A stretch of 64,000 nucleotides of DNA from Rahnella bruchi (GTDB lineage: Bacteria > Pseudomonadota > Gammaproteobacteria > Enterobacterales > Enterobacteriaceae), in assembly GCF_003614975.1 (NCBI RefSeq), contig NZ_QZWI01000007.1, positions 124,001 to 188,000 of the forward strand. Reading direction: 5' to 3'. A program made the position numbers and the translations under genes. The first letter of the stretch is position 1; each line of letters begins with the position of its first letter. A model generated the notes under the pieces. It was not told the origin of the DNA, did no database searches, and saw only the letters and a list, made by a program, of their open reading frames with translations. Of this stretch, positions 22,656-32,184 are shown piece after piece.

Positions 22656-22686
22656 CAAAAAGCCCGCAGAAAATGCGGGCCATTTT
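22656..22686. terminator. Terminator between DUF1360 gene and cheV
   Basis: GCCCGCA/TGCGGGC stem with A-rich 5' and T-rich 3' flanks between two converging genes; it can serve both. Confidence 0.7.
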
Positions 22687-22708
22687 GTATTATTTAAAGC
22701 AGCAGCCG

Positions 22709-23680
22709 TTAAACGTGCGCTATCTTCTTGGCATCCAGCGCTTTATGAATTGCCGCTTCCAGTTCGTTAATTTCAAATTTCGCCACGTATCCGTCGGCAC
22801 CGACTTTACGTACGTGATCTTCGTTGGCGCTGCCGGAAAGGGAGGAGTGGATAATCACCGGGATATTTTTCAGGAACTCATCGCGCTTGATGTTCAGCGT
22901 CAGGGTGAAACCGTCCATTTCCGGCATTTCAAGATCGGTGAGAACGAAGGAAATTTTATCGGCGATTGGGCGCCCTTCTGCTTTGCACTCTTCCGCCATT
23001 TTGCGGATTTTATTCCAGGCTTCCAGACCGGTCACATGCATCTGCGCCGGGATTTCCATCATGTTCAGGCCTTTTTCCAGCATCTGACGCGCGACTTTCG
23101 AGTCTTCAGCAACTATCGCTACCGTGCCCGGTTTCAGCTTGAACGCGCTGGTTTTCTTCTTGTCCATATCGATGTTGCTGTTCGGAATGATGTCATGCAG
23201 GATCTGCTCGACATCCAGCACCAGCGCCAGACGGGTGCTGGATTTATCGGTATCAAGACGCGCGATACTGGTGATGTTGCGGCTCTTCACGCCGGATTCG
23301 GCGGCCAGCACCTGGCTCCATTCCAGACGCACGATGTCGTCCACAGATTCCACGGCAAATGCCTGCGTGCTGCGGGCATATTCCGTGACCAGCAAAATGT
23401 TCAGTCCGGTTTTCGGCACGCAGCCGACCACGGCGGGCAAATCAATCACCGGAATAATTTCACCGCGAATGTTAGCCATGCCCATCATCGGCGATGACAT
23501 GCCTGCGGCTTTCGTCAGTGACGGCATAGGCACGATTTCGCGCAATTTAAAGACGTTGATACCAAAGAGTTCAGATTGTTCGTCTTCCGGCGAGGTTCCA
23601 AGACGGAACAGCAAAAGCTCAAACCGGTTTGATGATGTGAGATTGGTTCTCTCATCAATTTCTTTCTGAAAATTATCCAT
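22709..23680 (-). CDS. cheV: Chemotaxis coupling protein CheV
   Basis: 323 residues: a CheW-like coupling domain (about 15-165; FGINVFKLREIVPMP, IRGEIIPVIDL) joined to a receiver domain (about 187-315) with phosphoacceptor Asp249 (LTDLEMPEMDG). It links chemoreceptors to CheA and can take phosphate from it. It lies about 30 kb from the che operon as a single gene with its own sigma-28 promoter upstream, as in Salmonella and other enterobacteria. The start ATG at 23680 is unambiguous. Confidence 0.95.
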   Translation of the reverse strand: MDNFQKEIDERTNLTSSNRFELLLFRLGTSPEDEQSELFGINVFKLREIVPMPSLTKAAGMSSPMMGMANIRGEIIPVIDLPAVVGCVPKTGLNILLVTEYARSTQAFAVESVDDIVRLEWSQVLAAESGVKSRNITSIARLDTDKSSTRLALVLDVEQILHDIIPNSNIDMDKKKTSAFKLKPGTVAIVAEDSKVARQMLEKGLNMMEIPAQMHVTGLEAWNKIRKMAEECKAEGRPIADKISFVLTDLEMPEMDGFTLTLNIKRDEFLKNIPVIIHSSLSGSANEDHVRKVGADGYVAKFEINELEAAIHKALDAKKIAHV

Positions 23681-23784
23681 ACTTTCCCCATGCCTGTCGT
23701 TATTCGTTTTTATCGGTGTTTGCGCTGTGCGTCGTTCGGAAAATAAGGACTCCGTTCTCTTTTTTTCTCAGAGGGACACTGTAT

Positions 23785-23812
23785 TTATCGGCTGGTTCGG
23801 TGCAATTCTTTA
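23785..23812 (-). promoter_or_regulatory. Sigma-28 (FliA) promoter of cheV
   Basis: On the minus strand TAAA, 16 bases, then GCCGATAA, matching the flagellar class 3 consensus TAAA-N15-GCCGATAA with one extra spacer base. It lies about 105 bases before the cheV start. Confidence 0.75.
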
Positions 23813-23843
23813 GAGCGGCGGGAAAATTGAGCAGGAAAGACAA

Positions 23844-23866
23844 CCCGGCATTGTGAAAATGCCGGG
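23844..23866 (-). terminator. Terminator of acuI
   Basis: CCCGGCA/TGCCGGG stem 12 bases after the acuI stop, followed on the minus strand by TTGTCTTT. Confidence 0.6.
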
Positions 23867-23877
23867 TCTGAACAGGA

Positions 23878-24855
23878 TTAGCCGCCGATTTTCACCAGCG
23901 TTCTGCCCTGAATTTTATTATTCAGAAAATCTTCGGCGTAAGCAGGCGCTTGCTCCAGCGTGATTTCTGTTGCGGCTTGCTGATAGAAGCTTTCAGGCAG
24001 TGTACTGGCCAGCCGTTCCCACACCGCCGTACGGTGTTCAGCAGGCACAGAAACGGAATCGACGCCCTGCAAACGCACGTTGCGCAGAATGAACGGCATC
24101 ACGGTGGTCGGCAGTCCAAAGCCGCCCGCCAGACCGCAGGCCGCCACGCACCCGCCGTAATTGGTTTGCGCCAGTACTTTAGCCAGAACCTTGTCGCCAA
24201 CGGTATCGATGGCACCGGCCCACAATTGTTTTTCCAGCGGACGCGTTTCGGCAAAATCATCGCGTGAGAGAATTTCGCTGGCGCCCAGTTTGCGCAGGTA
24301 ATCATGGGTGGATTCACGCCCGGTCACAGCCGCAACGGTGTAACCAAGCGTATGCAGCAACGCTACAGCAGTGCTGCCGACGCCACCGCTGGCGCCGGTC
24401 ACCACGACGGTGCCACTTTGCGGCGTTACGCCCGCCTCTTCCAGCGCCATCACGCATAACATCGCCGTGAAACCGGCGGTGCCGATGATCATGGCGTTGC
24501 GCGCAGGCATTGCTTCCGGCAGCGCGACCAGCCAGTCACCCTTGACGCAGGCCTGCTGCGCCAGTCCGCCCCAGTGGGTTTCACCCACGCCCCAGCCGGT
24601 GAGGAGCACCGCTTGTCCGGCGGAAAAACGCGGGTCGTTACTGCGTTTCACGTGGCCGGTGAAATCAATACCCGGCACCATCGGGAACTGGCGGATAATT
24701 TTACCCTTGCCGGTGATCGCCAGCGCATCTTTGTAATTCAGACCTGACCAGCTGATATCCACCAGCACATCACCCTCAGCCATTTCGGGCAGCGAGATGT
24801 CTTTCACTTCGGCCAGAGTGGTTTTGTCTTGTTGTTCGAGAACCAATGCTTTCAT
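23878..24855 (-). CDS. acuI: Acrylyl-CoA reductase (NADPH), AcuI/YhdH
   Basis: A 325-residue zinc-free medium-chain reductase that converts acryloyl-CoA to propionyl-CoA with NADPH and so protects thiols from the toxic acrylate unit. The N-terminus MKALVLEQQD, the GLNYKDALAITGKG loop and the NADPH-binding motif TGASGGVGSTAVALL are those of the YhdH/AcuI family. A TetR gene lies 107 bases upstream on the same strand. That pairing is known from acuR-acuI of other proteobacteria. Confidence 0.92.
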   Translation of the reverse strand: MKALVLEQQDKTTLAEVKDISLPEMAEGDVLVDISWSGLNYKDALAITGKGKIIRQFPMVPGIDFTGHVKRSNDPRFSAGQAVLLTGWGVGETHWGGLAQQACVKGDWLVALPEAMPARNAMIIGTAGFTAMLCVMALEEAGVTPQSGTVVVTGASGGVGSTAVALLHTLGYTVAAVTGRESTHDYLRKLGASEILSRDDFAETRPLEKQLWAGAIDTVGDKVLAKVLAQTNYGGCVAACGLAGGFGLPTTVMPFILRNVRLQGVDSVSVPAEHRTAVWERLASTLPESFYQQAATEITLEQAPAYAEDFLNNKIQGRTLVKIGG

Positions 24856-24962
24856 TTTTTTCCCTTTTAATTTCAGGAGATTGAATTAGTGTTGTCGTCA
24901 GCCATGCGATTGCCGACGTAATGATTGCAGGTGCTGTTTTTCTGTTTATGGGAAAGCTGAAT

Positions 24963-25616
24963 TTATGAGTGAAGACTGCCGCGAAAATAAGTCCAGAACT
25001 GATCCAGCGGTTCGGCGGAGCGGAACAGTTTTGCGCGCATTACTGCGCCTTCCCAGCCAGACCAGAAAATTTGCGACAGTTGTTCAGGCGGTATTGTTGT
25101 GCCGATTTCGCCGCCTGATTGGGCCTCCCGCAGGCAGGTGGCAATCCGGCTTTCCCATTCGCCCAGGATGACTATCAGTTTTGCGGGGAAATCTTCAGGA
25201 AGCAACGGGGACTCCTGTAACAGGTTCCCCACCAGGCAGCCACGGGTGAAACCAAACTTTGCCATTCCCTGTCCGGCATGCTGTACAAAAGCGTCGATGC
25301 GACTTAGAGGTGACATTGTCACGTTCAGCAAGAACTTATCCAGCCGGTGAGCGAAGAAAGCGCCATACGCATCCAGTACGGCCATGCCAAAATCCTGCTT
25401 ACTTTTGAAATAGTGATAAAACGAGCCTTTCGGTACGGCGATGTTTTTAATCACCGTTTCGATGCCTGCCGACAGATATCCCATCTCTGTGATCACTTCC
25501 AGCCCGGAGCGGATCAGCGCCTCGCGCGTATCCGCAAACTCGCGTTCAGTTCTCGGCGGACGCCCGCGTCGAGGCTTGTTCAGCGTTTCAGGGTCAGTAG
25601 TCAGATCAGCATTCAT
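24963..25616 (-). CDS. TetR-family regulator, AcuR-like
   Basis: 217 residues with an N-terminal HTH (GYLSAGIETVIKNIAVPKGSFYHYFKSKQDF, about residues 46-76) behind a basic RRGRPPRTERE tail. The C-terminal ligand domain includes FTRGCLVGNLLQE, characteristic of AcuR/NemR-type sensors, with a cysteine in a useful place. It lies just upstream of acuI and is probably its acrylate- or electrophile-responsive repressor. Autoregulation is likely, but I could not define an operator. Confidence 0.82.
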   Translation of the reverse strand: MNADLTTDPETLNKPRRGRPPRTEREFADTREALIRSGLEVITEMGYLSAGIETVIKNIAVPKGSFYHYFKSKQDFGMAVLDAYGAFFAHRLDKFLLNVTMSPLSRIDAFVQHAGQGMAKFGFTRGCLVGNLLQESPLLPEDFPAKLIVILGEWESRIATCLREAQSGGEIGTTIPPEQLSQIFWSGWEGAVMRAKLFRSAEPLDQFWTYFRGSLHS

Positions 25617-25711
25617 AATTTAGACCGGTCGTTTATTAATTGCAGAAAGCCTACGCCGAATCATTTTCACAGGCAAGCCCGCATGTTTCTGCCCGACCTT
25701 CCCTGCAAAGC

Positions 25712-25747
25712 AAAAGGCCCGCACGGAGTCACCGGAGCGGGCCTTTT
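25712..25747 (-). terminator. Terminator of the flavin monooxygenase operon
   Basis: AAAAGGCCCGC/GCGGGCCTTTT stem 22 bases downstream of the 25770-27116 gene. Confidence 0.75.
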
Positions 25748-25769
25748 AAACAGCATGAGTATGTTGTAA

Positions 25770-27116
25770 CTATTTCTCGCTGACTGTCTCGCGGCGAGTT
25801 TCCTGCACGCTGTAACGGTTGGTTTTAAAAGGAATATCCAGCCGTTCGCGCAGGGTTTGCGCTTCTGAAGGATGCCAGTATCCACGCGCCGCCAGCACCG
25901 GCAGAACCAGCCGCGTGATGTCGTCGAGCGCTTCCGTCAGTACAGGTCCGCTGATGATAAAGCCGCTTGCGCCGCCCTCTTCCACCCAGCGGATCAGCTG
26001 GTCTGCGACCTGTTCCGGCGTGCCGAAGAATTCGCCGCGCGGCAGCGTGGTCTGATATGCCACTTCACGCAGCGTCAGGTTCTCGTCTTTCGCTTGTTTC
26101 TTGATGCTGTCTGTGGTCGAACGGAAAGTGTTCTGACCTAAATCACCCAGTTCCGGGAACGGGCCGTCAGGCGGATACTGGCTGAAATCATGATGATCGA
26201 AGAAGCGTCCGAGATACGCCAGCGCATCATCGAGCGAAAGCAGGGAAAGCAGATACTGATATTTGGCCTCGGCTTCCTCTTCGGTTTTGCCAACTATCGG
26301 GCTGATGCCGGGGAAAATCCCCACCGGATGACGTCCATTTTTCGCGACCTGCGCCTGCAATTTTGCGGCGTACTCCTGCGCTTCTTCCAGCGTGCGGGCG
26401 TTAGTGAAAACTGCATCGGCTGATTTTCCTGCCAGCGCGATACCGGCGTCAGATGCCCCTGCCTGGAAAATCACCGGCTGTCCCTGTGGCGAACGCTGGA
26501 TATTCAGCGGCCCCTCCACCGAGAAGAATTGTCCCTGATGATTGAGTTTGTGCAGCTTCGCGGCATCAAAAAACACGCCGCTCTCACGGTCACGGACAAA
26601 CGCACCGTCTTCCCACGAATCCCACAGCCCCTGCACCACGTTGATATATTCTTCTGCAATCTGATAACGCAGCGCGTGCTCGGGATGATCTTTGCCGAAA
26701 TTTTTCGCAGAACCGGCCAGCGGCGACGTCACCACGTTCCAGCCCGCGCGACCCTGACTGATATTGTCGATGGACGCCAGCTGACGCGCCACGGTAAACG
26801 GGTCGCTGTAAGAAGTCGAAATAGTTCCTGCCAGCCCGATGCTGTGCGTGGCAGATGCCAGCGCCGACAGCAACGCCACCGGCTCGAAACGGTTGAGAAA
26901 GTGCGGCAGCGATTTTTCGTTGATGTGCAGACCGTCGGCGACAAACAGAAAATCAAATCCGGCAGCTTCAGCGCGCAAAGCCAAATCGCGGAAATACGGA
27001 AAATTCACGCTGGCATCGGCAGGCGCTTTTTCATGTCGCCACGAATTCATATGTCCGCCCGCACCGTGCAGCATCAGACCCAGCTTAATACTCTTTGAAT
27101 GGCTTGAATGGCTCAT
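25770..27116 (-). CDS. NtaA/SnaA/DszA-family FMN-dependent monooxygenase (YtnJ/CmoJ-like)
   Basis: A 448-residue luciferase-superfamily monooxygenase. Diagnostic stretches are [60 protein letters not shown] and [13 protein letters not shown]. It needs reduced FMN from a separate reductase that is not encoded nearby. It is the second gene of a minus-strand pair, 9 bases after the MsnO8-type gene. With the divergent importer and M20 hydrolase it resembles the Bacillus ytmI-ytnM set, where this enzyme oxidises the sulfur of N-acetylated S-substituted cysteines. The assignment is by context. Confidence 0.85.
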   Translation of the reverse strand: MSHSSHSKSIKLGLMLHGAGGHMNSWRHEKAPADASVNFPYFRDLALRAEAAGFDFLFVADGLHINEKSLPHFLNRFEPVALLSALASATHSIGLAGTISTSYSDPFTVARQLASIDNISQGRAGWNVVTSPLAGSAKNFGKDHPEHALRYQIAEEYINVVQGLWDSWEDGAFVRDRESGVFFDAAKLHKLNHQGQFFSVEGPLNIQRSPQGQPVIFQAGASDAGIALAGKSADAVFTNARTLEEAQEYAAKLQAQVAKNGRHPVGIFPGISPIVGKTEEEAEAKYQYLLSLLSLDDALAYLGRFFDHHDFSQYPPDGPFPELGDLGQNTFRSTTDSIKKQAKDENLTLREVAYQTTLPRGEFFGTPEQVADQLIRWVEEGGASGFIISGPVLTEALDDITRLVLPVLAARGYWHPSEAQTLRERLDIPFKTNRYSVQETRRETVSEK

Positions 27117-27125
27117 GAAATTTCC

Positions 27126-28112
27126 TTAATGCTGGCCTGCCAGCAATTCGATGGACTTCAGACGCACCGCGGCATCTGTCAGTGGGGTATGGATCACAAA
27201 TTCATTCACGCACAGACGGCGCTGAATATCGCGCAGCTGCTGATGGATATCGCCGGGCGTACCGTGCAAAACGCTGAGCTTCTGTTGTTCGATGTGGTAT
27301 TGCGTCGCGCCCGCCTGTTTCACAAAGGCTTCTGCCTGTTCGCGGGTACCGACCGTGACGTGGCGATCGCCGACGGTGACGCGAAAATTATGTTGTTCAG
27401 CCACCAGCGCTTCTGCCTGCTCACAGGTTTGCGCCGCAAGTACCGCCAGGCTGACCAGTGCCTGCCCCTGTCCGGCAGAATATTCGTGATAAGCCAGCAC
27501 CGATTCGGTCATCACCTGTTCCGAAGTATTGATGAACCCGGCAAACACAAAATTCCAGCCGAGCGACGCCGCCAGCCGCGCGCTTTCCGGGCTGGCACCC
27601 AGCAGAAATCGCTGAGGACTGGCAGGCGGACGCGGCAACGCACGCGCTTCATTGCCTGCCAGATGATCGTCAAGATGAGTCAGATAATGCGTCAGTTGCT
27701 GCAACTGTGCAGGAAATCCGGGAACAGCATCCGCCTGCGTATAACCGCGCAGGGCTTTGGTTGAAAGCGGCAAACCGCCGGGTGCTTTTCCGATACCGAT
27801 ATCAACGCGATCCGGCGCCAGCGACGCCAGCAGATGGAAATTTTCAGCCACTTTATACGGGCTGTAATGTTGCAGCATCACGCCACCTGAGCCGATCCGC
27901 AGCCGGGATGTCCGTGCCAGCAGCCAGGCAATCAATACTTCCGGCGAGCTGCCCGCCAGCCTATCGGTGTCGTGATGTTCTGATACCCACAGGCGGTGAT
28001 AACCCAGCGCTTCGGCTTTAAGCGCAAAAGTGAGCGTCGCTTCCAGTGCCTGCGCCGCAGTCTGTCCTTCGTTAATCGGGCTTTGGTCTAATAAACTCAG
28101 TCGGTAATTCAC
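27126..28112 (-). CDS. MsnO8-family LLM oxidoreductase (YtmO-like)
   Basis: A 328-residue flavin-dependent luciferase-like enzyme: YRLSLLDQSPI start, YHRLWVSEHHDTDRLAGSSPEVLI, RIGSGGVMLQHYSPYKVAENF. Translation probably starts at GTG 28112 with AAGGA 7 bases before; the frame extends to 28136 but without a ribosome-binding site. It is first in the minus-strand operon, divergent from the M20 hydrolase/importer operon. It fits the YtmO position in S-alkylcysteine salvage clusters. The exact reaction is unknown. Confidence 0.85.
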   Translation of the reverse strand: MNYRLSLLDQSPINEGQTAAQALEATLTFALKAEALGYHRLWVSEHHDTDRLAGSSPEVLIAWLLARTSRLRIGSGGVMLQHYSPYKVAENFHLLASLAPDRVDIGIGKAPGGLPLSTKALRGYTQADAVPGFPAQLQQLTHYLTHLDDHLAGNEARALPRPPASPQRFLLGASPESARLAASLGWNFVFAGFINTSEQVMTESVLAYHEYSAGQGQALVSLAVLAAQTCEQAEALVAEQHNFRVTVGDRHVTVGTREQAEAFVKQAGATQYHIEQQKLSVLHGTPGDIHQQLRDIQRRLCVNEFVIHTPLTDAAVRLKSIELLAGQH

Positions 28113-28369
28113 CGGACATTCCTTTTTATCTGTCACGCTCTCAATCTATAGTGACAAAAAGAGTTCCACGAAATACGACCAAAGCTAAATAATAAAAACA
28201 CGTTTCTATAGTCAGTATTTTGCTATGCGGTTGTCTGCAAAAATGAGCTGTGCAAAACGACTATAAATTATAGCGACTGAGTATTTAGTTATTCTCTCCG
28301 GTCTGGCTAGCATGAAATGACCTGCACTATTCCTGTCACAACCATTTCAGACAATAAGGTTATTTCATC

Positions 28370-29554
28370 ATGAGCATTTCACTTGCCGAAGAAACAAAAA
28401 ACATCGCACAAAAAAACACATCGGGTTTAGAAGAACAACTCATCGCCTGGCGCCGTGAATTACATCAGCATCCTGAATTATCTAATCAGGAATTTGTGAC
28501 CACGCAAAAAATCACGCAGTGGCTGAATGCCGCCGGGATCCGCATTTTATCCCTCGGATTAAAAACCGGCGTGGTGGCGGAAATCGGTCCGCAAACAGGT
28601 CCGGTCGTTGCGTTGCGCGGTGATATCGACGCATTGCCGATAGAAGAAACGTCCGGCGTGCCGTTCAGTTCACAGCAGCCCGGCGTAATGCATGCCTGTG
28701 GCCACGATTTCCATACCTCGGTGATCCTCGGCGCGGCGCATTTACTCAAAGCGCGGGAAGATCAGCTACCGGGGCGTGTAAGGCTGTTTTTCCAGCCCGC
28801 TGAAGAACGGTTTGGCGGTGCGTCACAGCTGATTAAAGCCGGGGCGCTGGAAAATGTGGATGCTATTTTTGGTCTGCACAATGCGCCTGAATTACCGGTC
28901 GGGACCTTCTCCACCAAGGGCGGCGCGTTCTACGCCAACGTGGATCGCTTCCAGATAACGGTGACCGGCAAAGGTGCGCACGCCGCGCATCCGGAAGAAG
29001 GCATCGACAGTATTGTCACCGCCAGCCACATCGTGACCGCGCTGCAAACCGTGGTCAGCCGCAATGTCAGCGCCCAGGAGGCCGCGGTGGTCAGCGTCAC
29101 CCGTATTGAAGGCGGCAATACCTGGAACGTGTTGCCGCAAACCGTGGAACTTGAAGGCACGGTGCGCACGCACAACAGCGAAATCCGCGAACAAATTCCG
29201 CAGCGTATCCGTAAAGTGATTACCGGTGTCGCCGACGCGCTGGGCGCTAAAGCCGAATTACACTGGTTTGGCGGGCCACCGGCGGTGGTTAATACGCCGC
29301 ACTGGGCCGAATTCAGCCTGAAAGCAGCGGACGAATTTGGCTATAAAACCGAAGTTGCGCAGGCACAAATGGGCGGTGAAGATTTCGCGTTTTACCTGCA
29401 TCACGTGCCGGGTGCATTTGTCAGCATCGGCTCCGCCAGTGATTTTGGTTTGCACCATCCGCAATTTAATCCGGACGAATCGGCTATTTATCCTGCAGCA
29501 GAATATTTTCAGCAACTGGCTGAAAAGGCGCTGGATGAATTAATTTCACAGTAA
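28370..29554 (+). CDS. M20-family amidohydrolase/deacetylase (HipO/YtnL-like)
   Basis: A 394-residue zinc amidohydrolase. It has the metal-binding MHACGHDFHTS, PAEERFGGA, the lid-domain GKGAHAAHPEEGIDS and the late MGGEDFAFYL. Members remove acyl groups from N-acyl amino acids. It is the first gene of the plus-strand operon. In the proposed pathway it would release cysteine or its analog from an N-acetyl intermediate made by the downstream GNAT enzyme. It has its own terminator-like hairpin downstream, so expression may be partly separate. Confidence 0.9.
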   Translation: MSISLAEETKNIAQKNTSGLEEQLIAWRRELHQHPELSNQEFVTTQKITQWLNAAGIRILSLGLKTGVVAEIGPQTGPVVALRGDIDALPIEETSGVPFSSQQPGVMHACGHDFHTSVILGAAHLLKAREDQLPGRVRLFFQPAEERFGGASQLIKAGALENVDAIFGLHNAPELPVGTFSTKGGAFYANVDRFQITVTGKGAHAAHPEEGIDSIVTASHIVTALQTVVSRNVSAQEAAVVSVTRIEGGNTWNVLPQTVELEGTVRTHNSEIREQIPQRIRKVITGVADALGAKAELHWFGGPPAVVNTPHWAEFSLKAADEFGYKTEVAQAQMGGEDFAFYLHHVPGAFVSIGSASDFGLHHPQFNPDESAIYPAAEYFQQLAEKALDELISQ

Positions 29555-29580
29555 CGAAAGCGTTTAATTTTATATGCATG

Positions 29581-29605
29581 ACGCCCGGAAATTCCGGGTG
29601 TTTTT
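29581..29605 (+). terminator. Terminator-like hairpin after the M20 gene
   Basis: CGCCCGGAA/TTCCGGGTG stem with a 1-base loop core and a TTTTT tail; it may attenuate rather than fully stop transcription into the importer genes. Confidence 0.6.
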
Positions 29606-29766
29606 CGTGAGTTTTTAAACCGGTGTGTATTTCCACTTTCTCTCTTTGATTATTTAATTTTGTTGTTTTACATCCCTGTAACACTCGGGAATAGTGAAAG
29701 CGTCATCTCACCGGTATCGCCACACAATAAGCCACCACACAATAAGAAGGCAGGGTAAAAATAATA

Positions 29767-30708
29767 ATGATGAAACATAGCGTAAAATTCACCGCCATAA
29801 AAAGTACGGGCATCGCCGCTTTATTAAGTCTTTCAACACTGGCCTATGCCGCGCCGGGTATTGATCTGGTAGCCAATGAAACGCCGGTTAATACACCGAA
29901 AAGCCCGGAAGCCGTGGCAAAAATCCCGGCTAACTTTAAATTTGTTGAACCCGGCACCCTTACCGTGGCGCTGGCGGTGCTTGGCAGCGCCCCACCGTTC
30001 GGCTTGTACGCCCGTGATAACAAAACCGTGATTGGCAGTGAAGCCGACATCGCCCGTCTGGTGGCTGACGGTTTAGGCCTGAAACTCAAAGTGGTTCCGG
30101 CCTCATGGGAAGACTGGCCGCTGGGTGTGACCTCCGGGAAATACGACGCGGCCATCTATAACATTACCGTCACTAAAGACCGCAAAACCAAATTTGATTT
30201 CGCGACCTATCGTCAGGATACGCTGGGCTTTTACGTGAAAAGTGACAGCAAAATTACCTCCATGACTTCCGCGCCGGATATCGCCGGTAAACGCATCATC
30301 GTCGGTTCCGGCACCAATCAGGAAGCCGTGTTGCTGGCCTGGGACAAAGAGAATCAGGCCAAAGGATTACCGGCGCTGAAACCGCAATATGTCACCGATG
30401 ACGCCGCTGCCACGCTGGCCATTCAGTCCGGTCGTGCCGATGCCACTTTCGGACCGAACGTCACCGGCGCGTATAAAGCGCTGCTGACAGGTAAAACCAA
30501 ACTGGTCGGCACCGTGCCGGGCGGCTGGCCGAAAACCGCCAATATCGCCGTCACGCTGAAAAAGGGCAACGGACTGGTAGATGCCGTGCAGGCCTCGCTC
30601 AACAGCGCCATTGCCAGCGGTGCTTATATCAAAGTGCTGGACCGCTGGGGCGAGAGCGTTGAGAAAATCGATCATTCAGAAATTAACCCGCCTGGACTGG
30701 GCGATTAA
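29767..30708 (+). CDS. Amino-acid ABC transporter substrate-binding protein (cystine/S-alkylcysteine type)
   Basis: A 313-residue periplasmic binding protein with a Sec signal peptide (cleavage near AYAAPG). It has the solute-binding family 3 layout: TVALAVLGSAPPFGLYARDNKTVIGSEADIARLVADGLGLKL, then YDAAIYNITVTKDRKTKFDF. It heads the importer part of the operon (binding protein, GNAT, permease, ATPase). TcyJ/TcyK are its counterparts in Bacillus. Specificity is inferred from context. Confidence 0.88.
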   Translation: MMKHSVKFTAIKSTGIAALLSLSTLAYAAPGIDLVANETPVNTPKSPEAVAKIPANFKFVEPGTLTVALAVLGSAPPFGLYARDNKTVIGSEADIARLVADGLGLKLKVVPASWEDWPLGVTSGKYDAAIYNITVTKDRKTKFDFATYRQDTLGFYVKSDSKITSMTSAPDIAGKRIIVGSGTNQEAVLLAWDKENQAKGLPALKPQYVTDDAAATLAIQSGRADATFGPNVTGAYKALLTGKTKLVGTVPGGWPKTANIAVTLKKGNGLVDAVQASLNSAIASGAYIKVLDRWGESVEKIDHSEINPPGLGD

Positions 30709-30723
30709 TCAGAGGACGCCACG

Positions 30724-31227
30724 ATGAGCGACGACGTATTTATCCAGACCGTAGCGGAAGACCCGCTGATTGCGCCGGTAATTCAGGGCTTGTTCGGCGA
30801 ATACCGTGAACGCTACGGCGATTATTTTGCCAGTAAGGAACCTGAGGATGACAGCGTATTTGCCCGCCCGGACGGCGCGTTCATCGTTCTGCTGAGAAAC
30901 GGAGCGCCCATTGCGATGGGCGCTTATAAGCGGTACGACGCACAAACCGCCGAGCTGAAACGCATCTGGACGGACCGGTCGCTGCGCCGTCAGGGGCTGG
31001 CGCAGAAAATTTTGCATGAGCTGGAACGCCGCGCCGCCGCTTACGGTTACCGGCAGGTGTTCCTCACTACCGGTTTCCGTCAGCCGGAAGCTGTCGGCTT
31101 GTATCTGTCTCATGGATATCAGCCGCAGTTTGACACACGGCTGGATCCGGAAGTGTATTCCCGACCGCCTTATGACGGGCGTCTGCCGTTTACCAAAAAA
31201 CTGACCGCCGACGTTCCGGTGTCGTAA
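30724..31227 (+). CDS. GNAT N-acetyltransferase (YtmI-like)
   Basis: A 167-residue acetyltransferase with the acetyl-CoA pyrophosphate loop RSLRRQGLAQKIL (motif A) and the FLTTGFRQPEAVGLYLSHGYQ end (motif B). It lies between the binding protein (15-base gap) and the permease (27-base gap). In Bacillus, YtmI (SnaA) N-acetylates S-substituted cysteines before oxidative cleavage. The same function is proposed here on context, not proven by residues. Confidence 0.88.
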   Translation: MSDDVFIQTVAEDPLIAPVIQGLFGEYRERYGDYFASKEPEDDSVFARPDGAFIVLLRNGAPIAMGAYKRYDAQTAELKRIWTDRSLRRQGLAQKILHELERRAAAYGYRQVFLTTGFRQPEAVGLYLSHGYQPQFDTRLDPEVYSRPPYDGRLPFTKKLTADVPVS

Positions 31228-31254
31228 TCAGCAGCAATCAGAAAGAGAAAGCCT

Positions 31255-32172
31255 ATGAGCGAAAATGCCCCTTCATCCGTGAATCATCCCCCGCTAAAAG
31301 TGGTGCCGGCGCGTTATCCGTGGCGGCTGGCCGGTGCCGTCTTTTCGGCGTTTATTTTGTTATGGATTATTCAGTCGATTGCGACAAATTCCCGCTGGGA
31401 ATGGGGCGTGTTCCGGCAATGGTTTTTTGATCCGGTGATTTTATCGGGTCTGGGAAAAACGCTGTTACTCACCCTGCTGGGAACCGTGTTCGGCGTGATT
31501 TTCGGTACCGCTCTGGCTCTCGCCCGCCTGTCGAAATCTTACTTACTAAATGCGCTGGCCTGGGGCTATATCTGGCTGTTCCGCTCTTTGCCGCTGTTGC
31601 TGGTATTGATCATCCTCTACAACTTTTCCTACCTGTACGACAATCTGTCGTTGGGCATTCCGTTCACGCATATCTCCTTTTTCAGCACGCCAACCGTTGA
31701 TTTGCTGGATCAGTTTTCGGTTGCCGTTCTTGGTCTTTCGCTGGTTCAGTCTGCCTATACCGCAGAAATTATCCGTGGCGGGATTTTAGGCGTTGAGCAC
31801 GGGCAGCATGAAGCCGCCGCTGCGCTGGGATTACCGGCTTACCGTCGCACCTTCCGCATTATTTTGCCGCAGGCGCTGCGCTCGATTCTGCCGACCGGTT
31901 TTAATGAAGTGATAAGCCTGGCGAAAGGCACATCGATTGTTTACGTGCTGTCGATGCCGGAACTGTTCTACACCGTACAGGTGATTTATAACCGCACGCA
32001 GCAGGTAATTCCGCTGCTGATGGTGGCGACCATCTGGTATCTGCTGATCACCACCGTGCTGTCATTTTTGCAGTATTACGTCGAGCGTTATTTCTCCCGC
32101 GGCACCGTTCGTCAGGTCGCGCCCACTCCGTTGCAGCGTCTGCGTCAGTGGCGCGTCGCCCGTCTTCAGTAA
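31255..32172 (+). CDS. Amino-acid ABC transporter permease (PAAT family)
   Basis: 305 residues with about five membrane helices after a 20-residue polar N-terminus. The permease EAA loop HGQHEAAAALGLPAYRRTFRIILPQALRSILP is clear. A single permease gene suggests a homodimer. It is followed after 12 bases by the ATPase. Confidence 0.9.
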   Translation: MSENAPSSVNHPPLKVVPARYPWRLAGAVFSAFILLWIIQSIATNSRWEWGVFRQWFFDPVILSGLGKTLLLTLLGTVFGVIFGTALALARLSKSYLLNALAWGYIWLFRSLPLLLVLIILYNFSYLYDNLSLGIPFTHISFFSTPTVDLLDQFSVAVLGLSLVQSAYTAEIIRGGILGVEHGQHEAAAALGLPAYRRTFRIILPQALRSILPTGFNEVISLAKGTSIVYVLSMPELFYTVQVIYNRTQQVIPLLMVATIWYLLITTVLSFLQYYVERYFSRGTVRQVAPTPLQRLRQWRVARLQ

Positions 32173-32184
32173 AGGGAAAATCTT

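Noticed and set aside
29716..29746. Duplicated CCACACAATAAG before the binding-protein gene
   Set aside because: A short tandem duplication without other repeat structure; may be a chance event, no function inferred.
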